Source: Micrococcaceae bacterium RIT 802
GTDB taxonomy: Bacteria > Actinomycetota > Actinomycetes > Actinomycetales > Micrococcaceae
Assembly (NCBI GenBank): GCA_016892645.1
Contig: JAFEMX010000024.1
Span: forward strand, 1-40,490
Reading direction: 5' to 3'
Length of the DNA stretch: 40,490 nucleotides
Shown here: positions 1-8,676 of the stretch, one piece after another
Layout: each line of letters starts with the position of its first letter
How positions within the stretch are numbered: position 1 is the stretch's first letter
Translations under genes and position numbers: made by a program
The notes under the pieces: generated by a model
Seen by the model: only the letters and a program-made list of their open reading frames with translations
Databases searched by the model: none
What the model was told of the DNA's origin: nothing

Positions 1-3
1 TGG

Positions 4-1182
4 TCAGGCCTTCTTGCCGGTGATGGCCGTCACGACGGTGTCCTGCTTCAGCAGGCCCACGATGCGGCCCGTGTCGTCGACGACGGCGTATTCGCTGCCG
101 TCCAGGCTCGCCAGGTAGGTGATCAGGTCCCGTCCCGATCGGCTGGCCCGCACGACGGCGCCGGGGGCCAGGGCACGGGCGACGGTGACGGAGGGGGTGT
201 TGCGGCGCAGCGGTGCGGGGACCGAGTCTACCGAGGCCCGGTCCACGACGGCTTCGGGAAGCCCCGAGGGGGCGCAGAGCAGGATGTGCCCGGCCACCTG
301 CAGGTGGCGGCGGTCGATGTCGGCGACGACCGAGGAGGCCGGCAGCGCGCTGGCCGGTTCCATCAGCTCGGAGGCGGCGATGCGCGGCAACCGCAGGCGC
401 ATGCGGGCATCGGTGATGGCCTGGCTGGCACCCATCCACAGGAAGCCGCACAGCAGCAGGGCGATCACGGTCAGCTGCAGGTCCACCGGTTGGCGGTTGA
501 GCAGCGGCAACAGGACCACGTAGGCGGCGATGCCGATGACGATGACGCGCCCGGCCCAGCCCGCGGCGACGGTGCCCTTCTCCTGCGATCCGGTGCCGGC
601 CCACACCGCGGATTCGACCAGCCGGCCGCCGTCCAGGGGCAGGCCGGGCAGGACGTTGAACAGGGCCACCAGGAAGTTGGCCCAGATCAGGATGTTCAGC
701 AGCAGGCCGATGACCCCGACCGGTGCCAGGGCCAGTTCGAGGCCGTAGCCCACCCCGGCCAGGACGAAGTTCGCCGCCGGTCCGGCCAAGGCGACCACCA
801 GGGACCTGCCCGGGGTGGCGTGGAAGCTGCCGAATTGGGTGTGTCCGCCCCAGAGGGTGAGCACGATGTGGGCGCCCGGCCAGCCGAAGGCCTTGGCGCA
901 CAGCGCGTGGGCGAGCTCGTGGACCAGGATCGAGAGGGCCAGCAGGATGGCGTAGGTGAAGGAGACCGCGTAGGCGCCCAGGCCGATGCCCGGAAGGGCA
1001 CGCATCACCTGGGGGGTGAAGACCAGCAGGATGAAGGCGGCGATGAGGAACCAGGACCAGGCCAGGTAGACCGGGACCCCGCCGATGCGGCCCAGCGGGA
1101 TGCCCGGGCGCTTCTCCCGGGCATCGCCGGCCGGTGGTGCGGGGTGTTCCCCGGCATTGGCGCGCTGTGCCGGGCCGCTCAC
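4..1182 (-). CDS. Site-2 protease family (M50) membrane metalloprotease with degenerate CBS-like tail
   Basis: This 392-residue membrane protein is a probable intramembrane zinc protease of the SpoIVFB-like M50B group. The zinc motif HELAH lies at residues 88-92 inside a hydrophobic segment. The second metal and active-site motif appears as GLPLDGGR at about 180-187, which corresponds to the family NPxDGG motif. Hydrophobic stretches around residues 37-57, 68-90, 128-145, 155-178 and 210-260 suggest five or six membrane passes. The last 120 residues resemble a weak CBS-pair region, as in many SpoIVFB relatives. The start is GTG at 1182, and it overlaps the stop of the upstream HAD gene as GTGA, so the two are probably translationally coupled. 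The substrate cannot be told from sequence; anti-sigma factors or membrane proteins are typical for the family. The family is confident, the role is not. Confidence 0.88.
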   Translation of the reverse strand: MSGPAQRANAGEHPAPPAGDAREKRPGIPLGRIGGVPVYLAWSWFLIAAFILLVFTPQVMRALPGIGLGAYAVSFTYAILLALSILVHELAHALCAKAFGWPGAHIVLTLWGGHTQFGSFHATPGRSLVVALAGPAANFVLAGVGYGLELALAPVGVIGLLLNILIWANFLVALFNVLPGLPLDGGRLVESAVWAGTGSQEKGTVAAGWAGRVIVIGIAAYVVLLPLLNRQPVDLQLTVIALLLCGFLWMGASQAITDARMRLRLPRIAASELMEPASALPASSVVADIDRRHLQVAGHILLCAPSGLPEAVVDRASVDSVPAPLRRNTPSVTVARALAPGAVVRASRSGRDLITYLASLDGSEYAVVDDTGRIVGLLKQDTVVTAITGKKA

Positions 1183-1910
1183 GCGGTCGCCCCGGCGGTC
1201 ATCACGAAGGCGTCGAGGTCTGAGGCGTCCATCCCCTTGAGGGTGGGCCAGACCGTCCAGCCTCCATCGGAGGGAAGGGAGGCGATGTGCGGCACGGCGA
1301 TGGTGGGCGTTCCGCTGGCGACGGCCGAGCGCACGCCGGGGACGGAATCCTCGACGGCGACGACGCGGCTGCGCTGCAGGCCCTCGACGTGGGCGGCCAT
1401 CGTGTCGAAGGCCAGGTGGTACGGCTCGGGGTCGGGTTTGCCGGCGGAGACCATGTCACCGGTGACCAGGAACCGGAAGGTCCCCGGGGGCAGCGCCTCG
1501 GCCACCAGACGGGCCAGCGGTTCCTCCGACATGGTGACGAGGGCACACGGCACGCCGTGCTCGCGCAGATCGGCGAGCAGCTCGCGGGCCCCGGGGCGGA
1601 AGACGGTTTCGGCGCGCAGCCCCTCGATGACGCGGGCCGTCAGGTCGTCGATGATCTCGCGGATCCCCAGATCCACCCCCGCGTCGCGGAGCATGGCCGC
1701 GCTGGTCGGCAACGCCTGCCCGACGAGCCGGAAGGCGTCCTCGTCGTTCCATTGCCCGCCGTGGCGATGCACCAGGTCCTTTTCCGCGGCGATCCAGTAG
1801 GGCTCGGTATCGACGATGGTCCCATCCATGTCCCACAGCACGGCCTGGAGTCCGGCATGGGCGTCAAAGGCATTCGTGCCGCGCAGGGCGTGGGGGGAAA
1901 AGGCGCTCAT
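1179..1910 (-). CDS. HAD-superfamily phosphatase (phosphoglycolate phosphatase/beta-phosphoglucomutase-like)
   Basis: This 243-residue cytosolic HAD hydrolase has all four motifs. DMDGT at residues 27-31 holds the nucleophile and acid/base aspartates. The motif II region is VTMSEE, motif III is GKPDPEPY, and motif IV is VEDS. The helical cap lies between motifs I and II (C1 cap), placing it with the sugar-phosphate and phosphoglycolate phosphatases. The precise substrate cannot be assigned. The start is ATG at 1910. There is no clear Shine-Dalgarno sequence, but TAGAAT sits six bases upstream of the start (1917-1922), suggesting a leaderless transcript. The gene is divergent from the PAC2 gene and overlaps the downstream protease gene by 4 nt. 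Confidence 0.9.
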   Translation of the reverse strand: MSAFSPHALRGTNAFDAHAGLQAVLWDMDGTIVDTEPYWIAAEKDLVHRHGGQWNDEDAFRLVGQALPTSAAMLRDAGVDLGIREIIDDLTARVIEGLRAETVFRPGARELLADLREHGVPCALVTMSEEPLARLVAEALPPGTFRFLVTGDMVSAGKPDPEPYHLAFDTMAAHVEGLQRSRVVAVEDSVPGVRSAVASGTPTIAVPHIASLPSDGGWTVWPTLKGMDASDLDAFVMTAGATA

Positions 1911-1916
1911 GCCCCA

Positions 1917-1964
1917 ATTCTACGTGGGCGCAGACGTTGCCACGGCCAGCGTTCGCGTTAGGGT
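1917..1964. promoter_or_regulatory. Divergent promoters for the HAD gene and the PAC2 gene
   Basis: On the plus strand TTGCCA (1937-1942) and TAGGGT (1959-1964) are 16 bp apart. The expected start of transcription falls on or next to the GTG at 1971, so the PAC2 message would have almost no leader. On the minus strand TAGAAT (1917-1922) ends six bases before the ATG of the HAD gene. Motifs are read directly from the sequence; promoter activity is inferred. Confidence 0.55.
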
Positions 1965-1970
1965 GAGACC

Positions 1971-2870
1971 GTGGCAGAGGAAAACGAAACGCGCGGCTCG
2001 CTGCCCGAGCTGATCGCGGCCGAGGCTCATCCCGGTTCCGGCAGGCGGCCCACCATCATGGTGGTCGCCTTCGAGGGATGGAACGACGCCGGCGAGGCAG
2101 CCAGCGACGCATTGCGGTTCCTGGCCAAGACCTTCGAGGCCAAGCAGGTGGGCCAGCTCTCCGAGGACGACTACTACGACTACCAGTTCTCCCGGCCCAG
2201 CGTGCGCCGCAATGCAGCGGGCAAACGCACGATCCGCTGGCCGAGCACGCGCATGTTCCGGGCCCCGTTGGCCGATAGCGGAGTCGACCTGCTCCTGGTG
2301 CGCGGTACCGAGCCGACCTATCGCTGGCAGGCGTTCACCGCCGAGCTGCTGACGCAGGCCGAGTTGCAGAACGTGAAGGCAGTGGTCCTCGTCGGGGCGC
2401 TGCTGGCCGATGTCCCCCATACCCGGCCGTTGCCGGCCAGCCTCTCCAGCGAGGACGAGACGCTGCGTTCCGTGCTCGGCGCGGAGCGCACCACCTATGA
2501 GGGGCCCACCGGGATCTTGGGCGTGCTGGCGGAAACCGCCGACTCGGCCGGGTTGGCCACGGCGTCGATCTGGGCTGCGGTGCCGCACTACGTCGGCCAG
2601 TCCCCCTCGCCCAAGGCCGCCCTGGCGTTGTTGCGCCAGCTCGAGGATGTGCTGCGCACGCCCTTCGACCTCGCGGCCCTGACCGAGGAGGCCGAAGCCT
2701 GGCAACGCGGGGTGAACGAGCTCGCGGCGGAGGATCCCGAGGTTGCCGCCTATGTCCAGCAACTGGAGCAGGCCCAGGACGCCACCGAGCTGCCCGAAGC
2801 CAGCGGGGAATCCATCGCCCGGGAGTTCGAGCGCTATCTCAAGCGGCGCGATCGGGGAAGCGACGGCTGA
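1971..2870 (+). CDS. PAC2 family protein
   Basis: This 299-residue protein belongs to the PAC2 family (proteasome-assembly-chaperone-like fold), which is widespread in actinobacteria. Family-typical parts include the N-terminal strand with MVVAFEGWNDAGEAA at about residues 25-39, the YYDYQFSRP segment around 66-74, and the central LLVRGTEPTYRW stretch. The acidic C-terminus ends in a basic REFERYLKRRDR helix. In bacteria that encode proteasomes these proteins have been linked to assembly chaperones by fold only, and no biochemical role is established for this family member. The start is GTG at 1971, lacks a convincing ribosome-binding site, and lies immediately downstream of a good -10 element. 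It is transcribed convergently with mshC. Confidence 0.85.
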   Translation: MAEENETRGSLPELIAAEAHPGSGRRPTIMVVAFEGWNDAGEAASDALRFLAKTFEAKQVGQLSEDDYYDYQFSRPSVRRNAAGKRTIRWPSTRMFRAPLADSGVDLLLVRGTEPTYRWQAFTAELLTQAELQNVKAVVLVGALLADVPHTRPLPASLSSEDETLRSVLGAERTTYEGPTGILGVLAETADSAGLATASIWAAVPHYVGQSPSPKAALALLRQLEDVLRTPFDLAALTEEAEAWQRGVNELAAEDPEVAAYVQQLEQAQDATELPEASGESIAREFERYLKRRDRGSDG

Positions 2871-2906
2871 GACCTGCGCCCCGCCGTCGGCTTCCCCCGG
2901 CAGCGT

Positions 2907-4193
2907 CTAGGCCGTCGGTGCCAACCTGATTCCCAACAGCGCGTCGATGACCGCGTGGGCCGCTGCTTCGCCGTCGCTTCCCGCACCGGTGTCGTCCCGG
3001 CCGGAGGCTTCGGCGGTCTCGGCGGCCCAGGCATCGAGGGCGAGCAGTGCCGCCGGGGAGTCCAGGTCGTCGGCCAGCCGGGGCCGCAGGGCCGTCGCCA
3101 GTTCGGCGGCCCGTTCAACGGTCGTCGTCGTGGCCCGCCGGCGCCAGGCCGCCAACCGGGTCTTCGCCTGCTCGAGCAACGCGGGAGTCCATTCCCAGTC
3201 GGTGCGGTAGTGCTGGCCCACCAGCACGGCGCGCACGGCCATGGGGTCCTCCCCGGCGCCGCGCAACTTGGACACGAGCACCAGGTTGCCCAGGGACTTG
3301 CTCATCTTCTCGCCGTCGAGTCCGACCATCCCGGTGTGGACGTAGTGTTCGGCCAGCGGCTTGCCGTCGCTGGCGGTCGCGTGGCCGGCGGAGAACTCGT
3401 GGTGCGGGAAGATCAGGTCCGATCCCCCGCCCTGCACGGTGAACGGCGCCGGCAGGAAGCGCCGGGCGATGACCGAGCATTCGATGTGCCATCCGGGGCG
3501 GCCCTCGCCCAGGAGGCCCCCGTCCCACGAGGGTTCGCCGTCACGGCGCACGCGCCACAGCAGCGGATCCAGGGTGTTCCGCTTGCCGGGCCGGTCGGGG
3601 TCCCCGCCGCGCTCGGCGAAGAAGCCGGCCATCGTCTCGCGGTCGTACCCGCTCACCGACCCCAGCGACCAGGTCGGCGAAGCGGCCGCGTCCGAGTCGA
3701 AGTAGACGTCCCCGTCGGGTTCGCCGCCGGTTCCGGGAACCCGGTAGGCCTGTCCGGACTCCAGCAGCTGCTCGACCACGGGCACGATCCAGGGCACGGA
3801 TTCCACGGCCCCGACATAGTGCCGGGGCGGGATGGTGTTCAGCGCCTCCATGTCTCCGCGGAACAAATCGGTCTGGCCGGCGGCCAGGTCCCGCCAGTCC
3901 ACGCCGGTGGCCGTGGCCCGCTCGAGCAGCGGGTCGTCGACGTCGGTGACGTTCTGGACGTAGTCGACCTCCAGCCCGGCATCGAGCCAGAACCGGTGGA
4001 GCAGGTCGAACGCCACGTAGGTGGCGGCGTGCCCCATGTGCGTGGCGTCGTAGGGGGTGATGCCGCACACGTAGAGGCTGGCCCGGCCGTCGGTGGCCGG
4101 AGCCGCCAGTCCGCGCGTCGAGGAATCGAAGATCCGCAGCGGCGGCGGTGTGCCGGGAACGGAGGGGATGGTGGGCGCGGACCAAGCGTGCAA
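2907..4193 (-). CDS. mshC: Cysteine--1-D-myo-inosityl 2-amino-2-deoxy-alpha-D-glucopyranoside ligase (MshC)
   Basis: MshC carries out the ATP-dependent ligation of cysteine to GlcN-Ins, the penultimate part of mycothiol synthesis. The 428-residue protein is a class I cysteinyl-tRNA-synthetase paralogue. It has the zinc-binding and HIGH region [16 protein letters not shown] at about residues 40-55, the WHIECS segment, the [11 protein letters not shown] stretch, and the KMSKS loop as [10 protein letters not shown]. It is shorter than CysRS because the anticodon-binding C-terminus is missing, which distinguishes MshC from CysS. The start is TTG at 4193 (reading MHAWSAP, like family N-termini), with AAAGG nine bases upstream. 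It follows uppP after 39 nt and is probably co-transcribed with it. mshA is also in this window, so two mycothiol genes lie about 6 kb apart. Confidence 0.95.
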   Translation of the reverse strand: MHAWSAPTIPSVPGTPPPLRIFDSSTRGLAAPATDGRASLYVCGITPYDATHMGHAATYVAFDLLHRFWLDAGLEVDYVQNVTDVDDPLLERATATGVDWRDLAAGQTDLFRGDMEALNTIPPRHYVGAVESVPWIVPVVEQLLESGQAYRVPGTGGEPDGDVYFDSDAAASPTWSLGSVSGYDRETMAGFFAERGGDPDRPGKRNTLDPLLWRVRRDGEPSWDGGLLGEGRPGWHIECSVIARRFLPAPFTVQGGGSDLIFPHHEFSAGHATASDGKPLAEHYVHTGMVGLDGEKMSKSLGNLVLVSKLRGAGEDPMAVRAVLVGQHYRTDWEWTPALLEQAKTRLAAWRRRATTTTVERAAELATALRPRLADDLDSPAALLALDAWAAETAEASGRDDTGAGSDGEAAAHAVIDALLGIRLAPTA

Positions 4194-4232
4194 AGTGTAT
4201 CGGCCTTTCGGGGGCGGTGGAGCGGGGAGCTG

Positions 4233-5057
4233 CTAGGCGTTGATGACGTTGAAGCCGAGCAGCACGAACAGGACCAGACCCAGGGCGATCCGGTACCACA
4301 CGAAGACACTGTAGCTGTGGCTGGAGACGAACTTCAGGAACCAGCCGACGATGACGAAGCCGACGGCGAAGGCGACGACGGTGGCCAGCAGGGTCTGCCC
4401 GCCCGAGTAGACGGCCGGTTCGCCGAAGCTCTTGGCCACCTGGTACAGGCCGGAGGCGAAGACGGCGGGGATCGCCAGCAGGAACGAATAGCGTGCCGCG
4501 GCCTCGCGGGTGTAGCCCATCAGCAGGCCGCCGGTGATGGTTCCGCCGGAACGGGAGACACCGGGGATCAGCGCCAGGGCCTGCGCCAGGCCGAAGTAGA
4601 TGCCGTGCTTGTAGGTCAGTTCCTTCAGCTCGCGGTCCTGCTTGCCGTAATGGTCGGCGATGGCCAGGAAGACGCCGAAGACCACCAGCATGGTGGCCAC
4701 GATCCACAGTGACCGGAAGGTCGTCTCGATCTGGTCCTGGAAGAGCAGGCCCAGGATGCCGATGGGCAGCGACCCGAGGATGATCAGCCAGCCCATCCGC
4801 GCATCGGGGTCGCTGTGCGGCAGCTTGCCGGTGATCGCCCGGAACCAGGCGGCGATGATCCGCACGATGTCACGCCAGAAGAACAGCACGACGGCGGTCT
4901 CGGTCCCCAGCTGCGTGATGGCCGTGAAGGCCGCGCCCGGATCGGCCGCATTGGGCAGGAATTCCCCGACGATGCGCAGGTGGGCGCTGGAGGAAATGGG
5001 GAGGAACTCGGTCAAACCCTGGATCAGGCCCAAAAAGGCCGCTTCAAACCAATTCAC
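4233..5057 (-). CDS. uppP: Undecaprenyl-diphosphate phosphatase
   Basis: UppP (BacA family) is an integral membrane enzyme that hydrolyses undecaprenyl diphosphate to the monophosphate, recycling the lipid carrier of peptidoglycan synthesis. The 274-residue protein shows both family signatures: [14 protein letters not shown] near residue 14-27 with the catalytic glutamate, and PGVSRSGGT around 160. About seven or eight hydrophobic helices fill the rest. The start is GTG at 5057 (MNWFEA). Proximity to mshC downstream is a common actinobacterial arrangement. Loss or overproduction in this family affects bacitracin tolerance (established knowledge); nothing unusual is visible here. Confidence 0.95.
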   Translation of the reverse strand: MNWFEAAFLGLIQGLTEFLPISSSAHLRIVGEFLPNAADPGAAFTAITQLGTETAVVLFFWRDIVRIIAAWFRAITGKLPHSDPDARMGWLIILGSLPIGILGLLFQDQIETTFRSLWIVATMLVVFGVFLAIADHYGKQDRELKELTYKHGIYFGLAQALALIPGVSRSGGTITGGLLMGYTREAAARYSFLLAIPAVFASGLYQVAKSFGEPAVYSGGQTLLATVVAFAVGFVIVGWFLKFVSSHSYSVFVWYRIALGLVLFVLLGFNVINA

Positions 5058-5130
5058 GAGTGAGACACTACTTCACGAGCCCGGTACCGGGCCCACATTT
5101 GTGGTGCGCGCCGCACGGCGCGGCGGGTGG

Positions 5131-5400
5131 TCAGCCCCGGGCGTCCACGTCGTTGGCGTCGGCCCCGTCCGGATCGGCATCTTCGTCGTCGTCCTCGTCA
5201 TCGTCGTAGACGTCGAGCGGGGTGACTTCGCCGTAGGTGTCGTAAAGTGCGTCCTCGTACTCCTCGAAGGCGTCGATCATCCGGAAGACGGCGCTTTCCA
5301 CGGCCGGGTCGTCCTCGCCCCGGCGCGAGGAGACCGCGGAGAGATGTTCTTCGAGCGAGGCCACCAGGGCCTGCAGGGCAACACGCGGATCTGTGCTCAT
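5131..5400 (-). CDS. Small acidic conserved-looking hypothetical protein
   Basis: This 89-residue protein has no recognised domain. The first 60 residues look helical and amphipathic. The last third is extremely acidic, with a run of Asp/Glu around residues 66-77, and the protein ends in DVDARG. It lies directly upstream of uppP in the same orientation (about 70 nt gap) and diverges from the DUF5703 gene. The start is ATG at 5400 without a Shine-Dalgarno sequence; TAACGT lies seven bases upstream (5408-5413), fitting a leaderless start. Function is unknown. Coding is supported by the clean frame with typical third-position GC and by its fit between neighbours. Confidence 0.7.
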   Translation of the reverse strand: MSTDPRVALQALVASLEEHLSAVSSRRGEDDPAVESAVFRMIDAFEEYEDALYDTYGEVTPLDVYDDDEDDDEDADPDGADANDVDARG

Positions 5401-5444
5401 GGACTAGACGTTACCCGCAGAGCGAGCAGAATGGATACCAGATC

Positions 5445-5687
5445 ATGAAGAATTCCCCAGCTCCTGCCCAGAAGTTCACCGACACCGCTCGGGGCTTCGA
5501 ATACCTCGTCCTGACCGTCCGTCCCGGCCAGTCGGTCGCCGACGCGCGCCGCGAGCTCAGCGACCACGCCGAGTACGGCAAATGGGAACTGCGCACCACC
5601 CGGCTGTACACCGGGGGCATGCGCCGCTACTGGATGCGCCGACGGATCATGCGGGTGGCCAGCACCCTGGACGTGTTCCCCGGCTGA
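5445..5687 (+). CDS. DUF5703 family small protein
   Basis: This 80-residue basic protein resembles the actinobacterial DUF5703 family, whose members share a core like FEYLVLTVRPGQS followed by a conserved YGKWEL-RTRLY-GG-RRYWMRR pattern. Both parts are present here (residues 18-30 and 44-67). No membrane segment or catalytic motif can be identified and the function is unknown. The frame is open further upstream, but ATG at 5445 gives the family-like length, and the upstream part overlaps the divergent acidic gene. It is followed after 7 nt by the convergent acyl-CoA dehydrogenase-like gene. Confidence 0.8.
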   Translation: MKNSPAPAQKFTDTARGFEYLVLTVRPGQSVADARRELSDHAEYGKWELRTTRLYTGGMRRYWMRRRIMRVASTLDVFPG

Positions 5688-5694
5688 GCCGGCG

Positions 5695-6852
5695 TCAGTC
5701 CGCCAGGGGGCCCAACAGCCACGTGGCGACCGTCGAATGCGCCGATTCGGCGTCCGAGGGGTGGTACAGGCTGGCCAGCGCGTCCCGGTACAACCGTTCG
5801 AGTTCGCTGCCGCGGAAGTACTGGCCGCCGCCGGAGACCTGCAGGGCCAGCTGGATGGTCCGCCGCGCGGTGTCGCCCGCGTGGGTGCGCAGGGTGACCA
5901 GACGCGGGAACCACGAGGCCCCGTGGTCCACGACGTCGTCCAGGTCCCGGGAGGTCAGGCGCAACTGGGCGTCCAGGCGCAGCATCTCCAGTCCGGCGTC
6001 GGCGACCTGCCAGCGGATGTCGGGGTCCTGGGCCAGCGCCCGGCCCCCGTCCTTCAGGGAGGTGCGCTTCGCCGGTTTCTCCGCCGCCAGTTCGACGCCG
6101 CGTTCGGCCAACCCGACATAGACCGAGGCGGTCAGCGTCAGGAATGCGGCGAAGATGCCGAACACCAGCGGGTCGGCGTTCGGTCCGGTGGGCAGGCGGC
6201 TATGGATCGTCCCGGCGTCCGCGTGGGCCGCGTTGAGCTGCGTCGAGTGCGACTGGGAGGCCCGCATGCCCAGGGTGTCCCAATTCTCGATGGTCTCGAC
6301 CCCGGGATCCGCACGGTCGATGAACCCGTGCACCAGCCGCGCCGCATCGCCGTCGCCCTCCTTGCCGAAGACCCCCAGCTTGGTCCACGCCGGCGCCAGC
6401 GACGTGAAGATCTTCATCCCGGTGAAGTCGTAGCCGCCATCCGAAGTCGGTTCGGCCCGGGTGATGGAGTCGAAGAGGACCGAGTCGTTGCCGGCCTCGG
6501 AGACGCCGAACGCCATGATCTCCCCCGCGGCGACCCAGTCGAGGACGAAGTCCAGCCGGTGGTCCCCGCGTGCGGCCAACAGCTGGGCGACGGCGGACCA
6601 GACCAGGTGCATATTCACCGCGAGGGCGGTGGCCGGGGCGTGGGCCGCCAGGAGGCGTTGGGCCGCCGTCGTGCGTTCCATGCCCCACCCGAGACCGCCG
6701 CGGTCCATCGGCACCATGGCCTTGAGGTAGCCGGCCTCGCCCAGCTCGAGCAGGTCCTCGGCGCAGAAGGCGTTCGCGGCGTCGTACCCGGGGGCCCGGG
6801 ATCGGATGCGCCCGAGCAGGTCGTCGGTGAGGATCGCGCGGATCGGCTCCAT
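5695..6852 (-). CDS. Acyl-CoA dehydrogenase-family flavoprotein
   Basis: This 385-residue protein has the acyl-CoA dehydrogenase fold: a helical N-domain, a beta-domain signature (FGVSEAGNDS near residue 134, then TGMKIFTSLAP and WDTLGMRASQSHS), and a C-terminal helical domain with QVSGGGQYFRGSELERLYRD. The C-terminal ending YHPSDAESAHSTVATWLLG is more like the flavin-dependent monooxygenase/desulfurase side of the superfamily than standard short-chain dehydrogenases. The usual catalytic glutamate (YEGT-type) is not evident. The substrate is unknown. The start is ATG at 6852 with AAGGGA upstream. It lies 20 nt downstream of the M20 peptidase gene and is probably in the same operon. Confidence 0.82.
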   Translation of the reverse strand: MEPIRAILTDDLLGRIRSRAPGYDAANAFCAEDLLELGEAGYLKAMVPMDRGGLGWGMERTTAAQRLLAAHAPATALAVNMHLVWSAVAQLLAARGDHRLDFVLDWVAAGEIMAFGVSEAGNDSVLFDSITRAEPTSDGGYDFTGMKIFTSLAPAWTKLGVFGKEGDGDAARLVHGFIDRADPGVETIENWDTLGMRASQSHSTQLNAAHADAGTIHSRLPTGPNADPLVFGIFAAFLTLTASVYVGLAERGVELAAEKPAKRTSLKDGGRALAQDPDIRWQVADAGLEMLRLDAQLRLTSRDLDDVVDHGASWFPRLVTLRTHAGDTARRTIQLALQVSGGGQYFRGSELERLYRDALASLYHPSDAESAHSTVATWLLGPLAD

Positions 6853-6872
6853 GGCGTGGTGTCCCTTCGGGC

Positions 6873-8201
6873 TCAGTAGGTTCTCAGCAGCCGGGAGAGC
6901 ACCCGGGTGCCGAACTGCAGGGCGTCGACCGGGACGCGTTCATCGACGCCGTGGAACATGCCGGTGAAGTCGAGTTCGTCCGGCAGCCGCAGCGGCGCGA
7001 ATCCGTACCCGCTGATGCCCAGCCGGGAGAGCGACTTGTTGTCGGTTCCGCCGGAGAGCATGTAGGGCAGCACGACGGATCCCGGGTCCTCGGCCCCGAT
7101 GGAGGCGACCATGTTGTCGACCAGCCCCCCGGAGAACGGGACCTCCAGGGAGGTGTCCGCGTGGACGGTGGAGAAGTCGACGCCGGCCCCGGCGAGTTCG
7201 CGCAGGGTCTCCTTGAGCAGTTCGTCGCGCCCGGGCAGCGTGCGGCAATCCAGGAAGGCCTCGGCAGCCCCGGGGATCACGTTGTGCTTGTAGCCGGACT
7301 TCAACGAGGTCGGGTTCGAGGTGTTCTGCAAGGTGGCGCCGACGAACCGGGAGACGTTGCCCAGGGCGTCGAGCAGGTCGCTGGGGTCCTCCTCGTCGAA
7401 CTCGATGCCGGTCAGCTCGGCAACGCCTTCCATGAGGGCACGCGTGGTCTTGGTGTATTCGAGCGGCCACTCGTACTCCCCGATGCGCGAGACCGCCCCG
7501 GCCAACCGGGTGATGGCGTTCTCGTCGTTGATCTGGGATCCGTGTCCGGCACGTCCGCCGGCGTGCAGCGTCAGCCAGTGCAGCCCCTTCTCGGCGGTCT
7601 GCAGGAAGTAGGCGCGCCGACCGCCGACGGTCGAGGAGAACCCGCCGACCTCGCTGATCGCCTCCCCCGCACCCTCGAAGACCTCCGGGTGGTTGTCCAC
7701 CATCCACCGGGCGCCGTAGGTTCCCCCGGCTTCCTCATCCGCGAAGTAGGCGAAGACGATGTCGCGCTTCGGCTGGACGCCGTCCCGGTGCATCTGCCGC
7801 TGGACTGAGAGGATCATGGCATCCATGTCCTTCATGTCCACGGCTCCGCGTCCCCAGATCATCCCGTCCTTGACCTCGGCGGCAAACGGGTCGACGCTCC
7901 AGTCCTCGGCCTGGGCGGGGACCACGTCGAGGTGCCCGTGGACCACCAGTGCGGGCAGCGACCGGTCGCTGCCCTCCATCCGGGCGACGACGCTGGCCCG
8001 TCCGGGCGATGATTCGTAGATCCGGGGGTCGAGCCCTCCCCCGCTCATGAGCCCGGCCACGTACTCCGCGGCGGGACGCTCGGGGCGGGCGTCATTGCCG
8101 CCGAAGTTGCTGGTGTCGAAGCGGATCAGCGTCCGGCAGATCTCCTCGACCTCGTCGGCGGCCGTCGTACCGGCTACACCGTTGTTTCCTAGCTCCGTCA
8201 T
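6873..8201 (-). CDS. M20/M25/M40-family metallopeptidase
   Basis: This 442-residue di-zinc amidohydrolase/peptidase has the family metal ligands. HGHLDVVP and GRGAVDMKDMDA supply the first His and bridging Asp, ADEEAGGTYGARW supplies the catalytic and metal Glu pair, and the C-terminal MFHGVDERVP supplies the last His. The dimerisation (lid) insertion follows residue 200. Members of this group include ArgE/DapE-like deacylases and carboxypeptidases, and the substrate cannot be chosen from sequence. There is no signal peptide, so it acts in the cytosol. ATG at 8201 is preceded by AAGG, and a TAGGCT -10-like element lies at 8235-8240 on the minus strand. It heads a probable two-gene operon with the downstream flavoprotein. 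Confidence 0.9.
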   Translation of the reverse strand: MTELGNNGVAGTTAADEVEEICRTLIRFDTSNFGGNDARPERPAAEYVAGLMSGGGLDPRIYESSPGRASVVARMEGSDRSLPALVVHGHLDVVPAQAEDWSVDPFAAEVKDGMIWGRGAVDMKDMDAMILSVQRQMHRDGVQPKRDIVFAYFADEEAGGTYGARWMVDNHPEVFEGAGEAISEVGGFSSTVGGRRAYFLQTAEKGLHWLTLHAGGRAGHGSQINDENAITRLAGAVSRIGEYEWPLEYTKTTRALMEGVAELTGIEFDEEDPSDLLDALGNVSRFVGATLQNTSNPTSLKSGYKHNVIPGAAEAFLDCRTLPGRDELLKETLRELAGAGVDFSTVHADTSLEVPFSGGLVDNMVASIGAEDPGSVVLPYMLSGGTDNKSLSRLGISGYGFAPLRLPDELDFTGMFHGVDERVPVDALQFGTRVLSRLLRTY

Positions 8202-8264
8202 GGCCTGACCTTCCGGGGTTGTTCGCGTGGCTCCAGCCTAGTCATGACGGCAAAGAGTGCGGAA

Positions 8265-8294
8265 TTGGGAAGTGCCCCACCCTCATGTTAGAGT
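8265..8294 (+). promoter_or_regulatory. Promoter of tRNA-Leu
   Basis: TTGGGA (8265-8270) and TAGAGT (8289-8294) are 18 bp apart, and the -10 carries a TG extension (8286-8287). Transcription would begin near 8301, giving a 5' leader of about 60 nt before the tRNA. Positions are seen; use is inferred. Confidence 0.5.
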
Positions 8295-8361
8295 CTTACT
8301 CGCTGCTTTCACCGGGCACGAAGTCCCACGGGACTTCCGAACGGGTCGAATGGCACCACCT

Positions 8362-8446
8362 GCGCGGGTGGCGGAATAGGCAGACGCGCTAGCTTGAGGT
8401 GCTAGTCCACGTATAGTGGGTGGGGGTTCAAGTCCCCCTCCGCGCA
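8362..8446 (+). tRNA. tRNA-Leu (anticodon GAG)
   Basis: The 85-nt sequence folds as a type II tRNA. The acceptor stem GCGCGGG pairs with TCCGCGC and is followed by discriminator A at 8446. The anticodon stem CTAGC/GCTAG encloses the loop TTGAGGT with anticodon GAG at 8396-8398. The long variable arm and the T arm GGGGG-TTCAAGT-CCCCC complete it. It decodes CUC and CUU leucine codons. The 3' CCA is not encoded. The A discriminator and long variable arm agree with tRNA-Leu. Confidence 0.97.
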
Positions 8447-8453
8447 CGAAATG

Positions 8454-8478
8454 AGCCCCGGTCTTCCGGGGCTTTTTT
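8454..8478 (+). terminator. Intrinsic terminator after tRNA-Leu
   Basis: AGCCCCGG and CCGGGGCT form a perfect 8-bp stem with a TCTT loop (8454-8473), and the stem's last T begins a run of six T residues (8473-8478). This is a classical rho-independent terminator seven nucleotides after the tRNA. Confidence 0.9.
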
Positions 8479-8676
8479 CATGCCTGCACCCTGCCGCCGG
8501 ACGGGGGCGACTCCCACCGGAAAGCACCCGCCCGACGCGGCACGACCATTTGATGGATATTCACGATCGCGCCCTCTGGTCTTGGACTCCATCGGCGGGT
8601 AACGTGATCTGGACCACGGCCCTCCGGAACACACCATTCCCACGGTGGGGCCACGCTCCGTCTCCTCGGGGGAACC

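Noticed and set aside
8603-8618. CGTG-N8-CACG palindrome upstream of the M23 gene as a CRP/GlxR-type site
   Set aside because: Only short outer arms match; the right half differs from TCACA and no well-spaced promoter is seen, so evidence is too weak.
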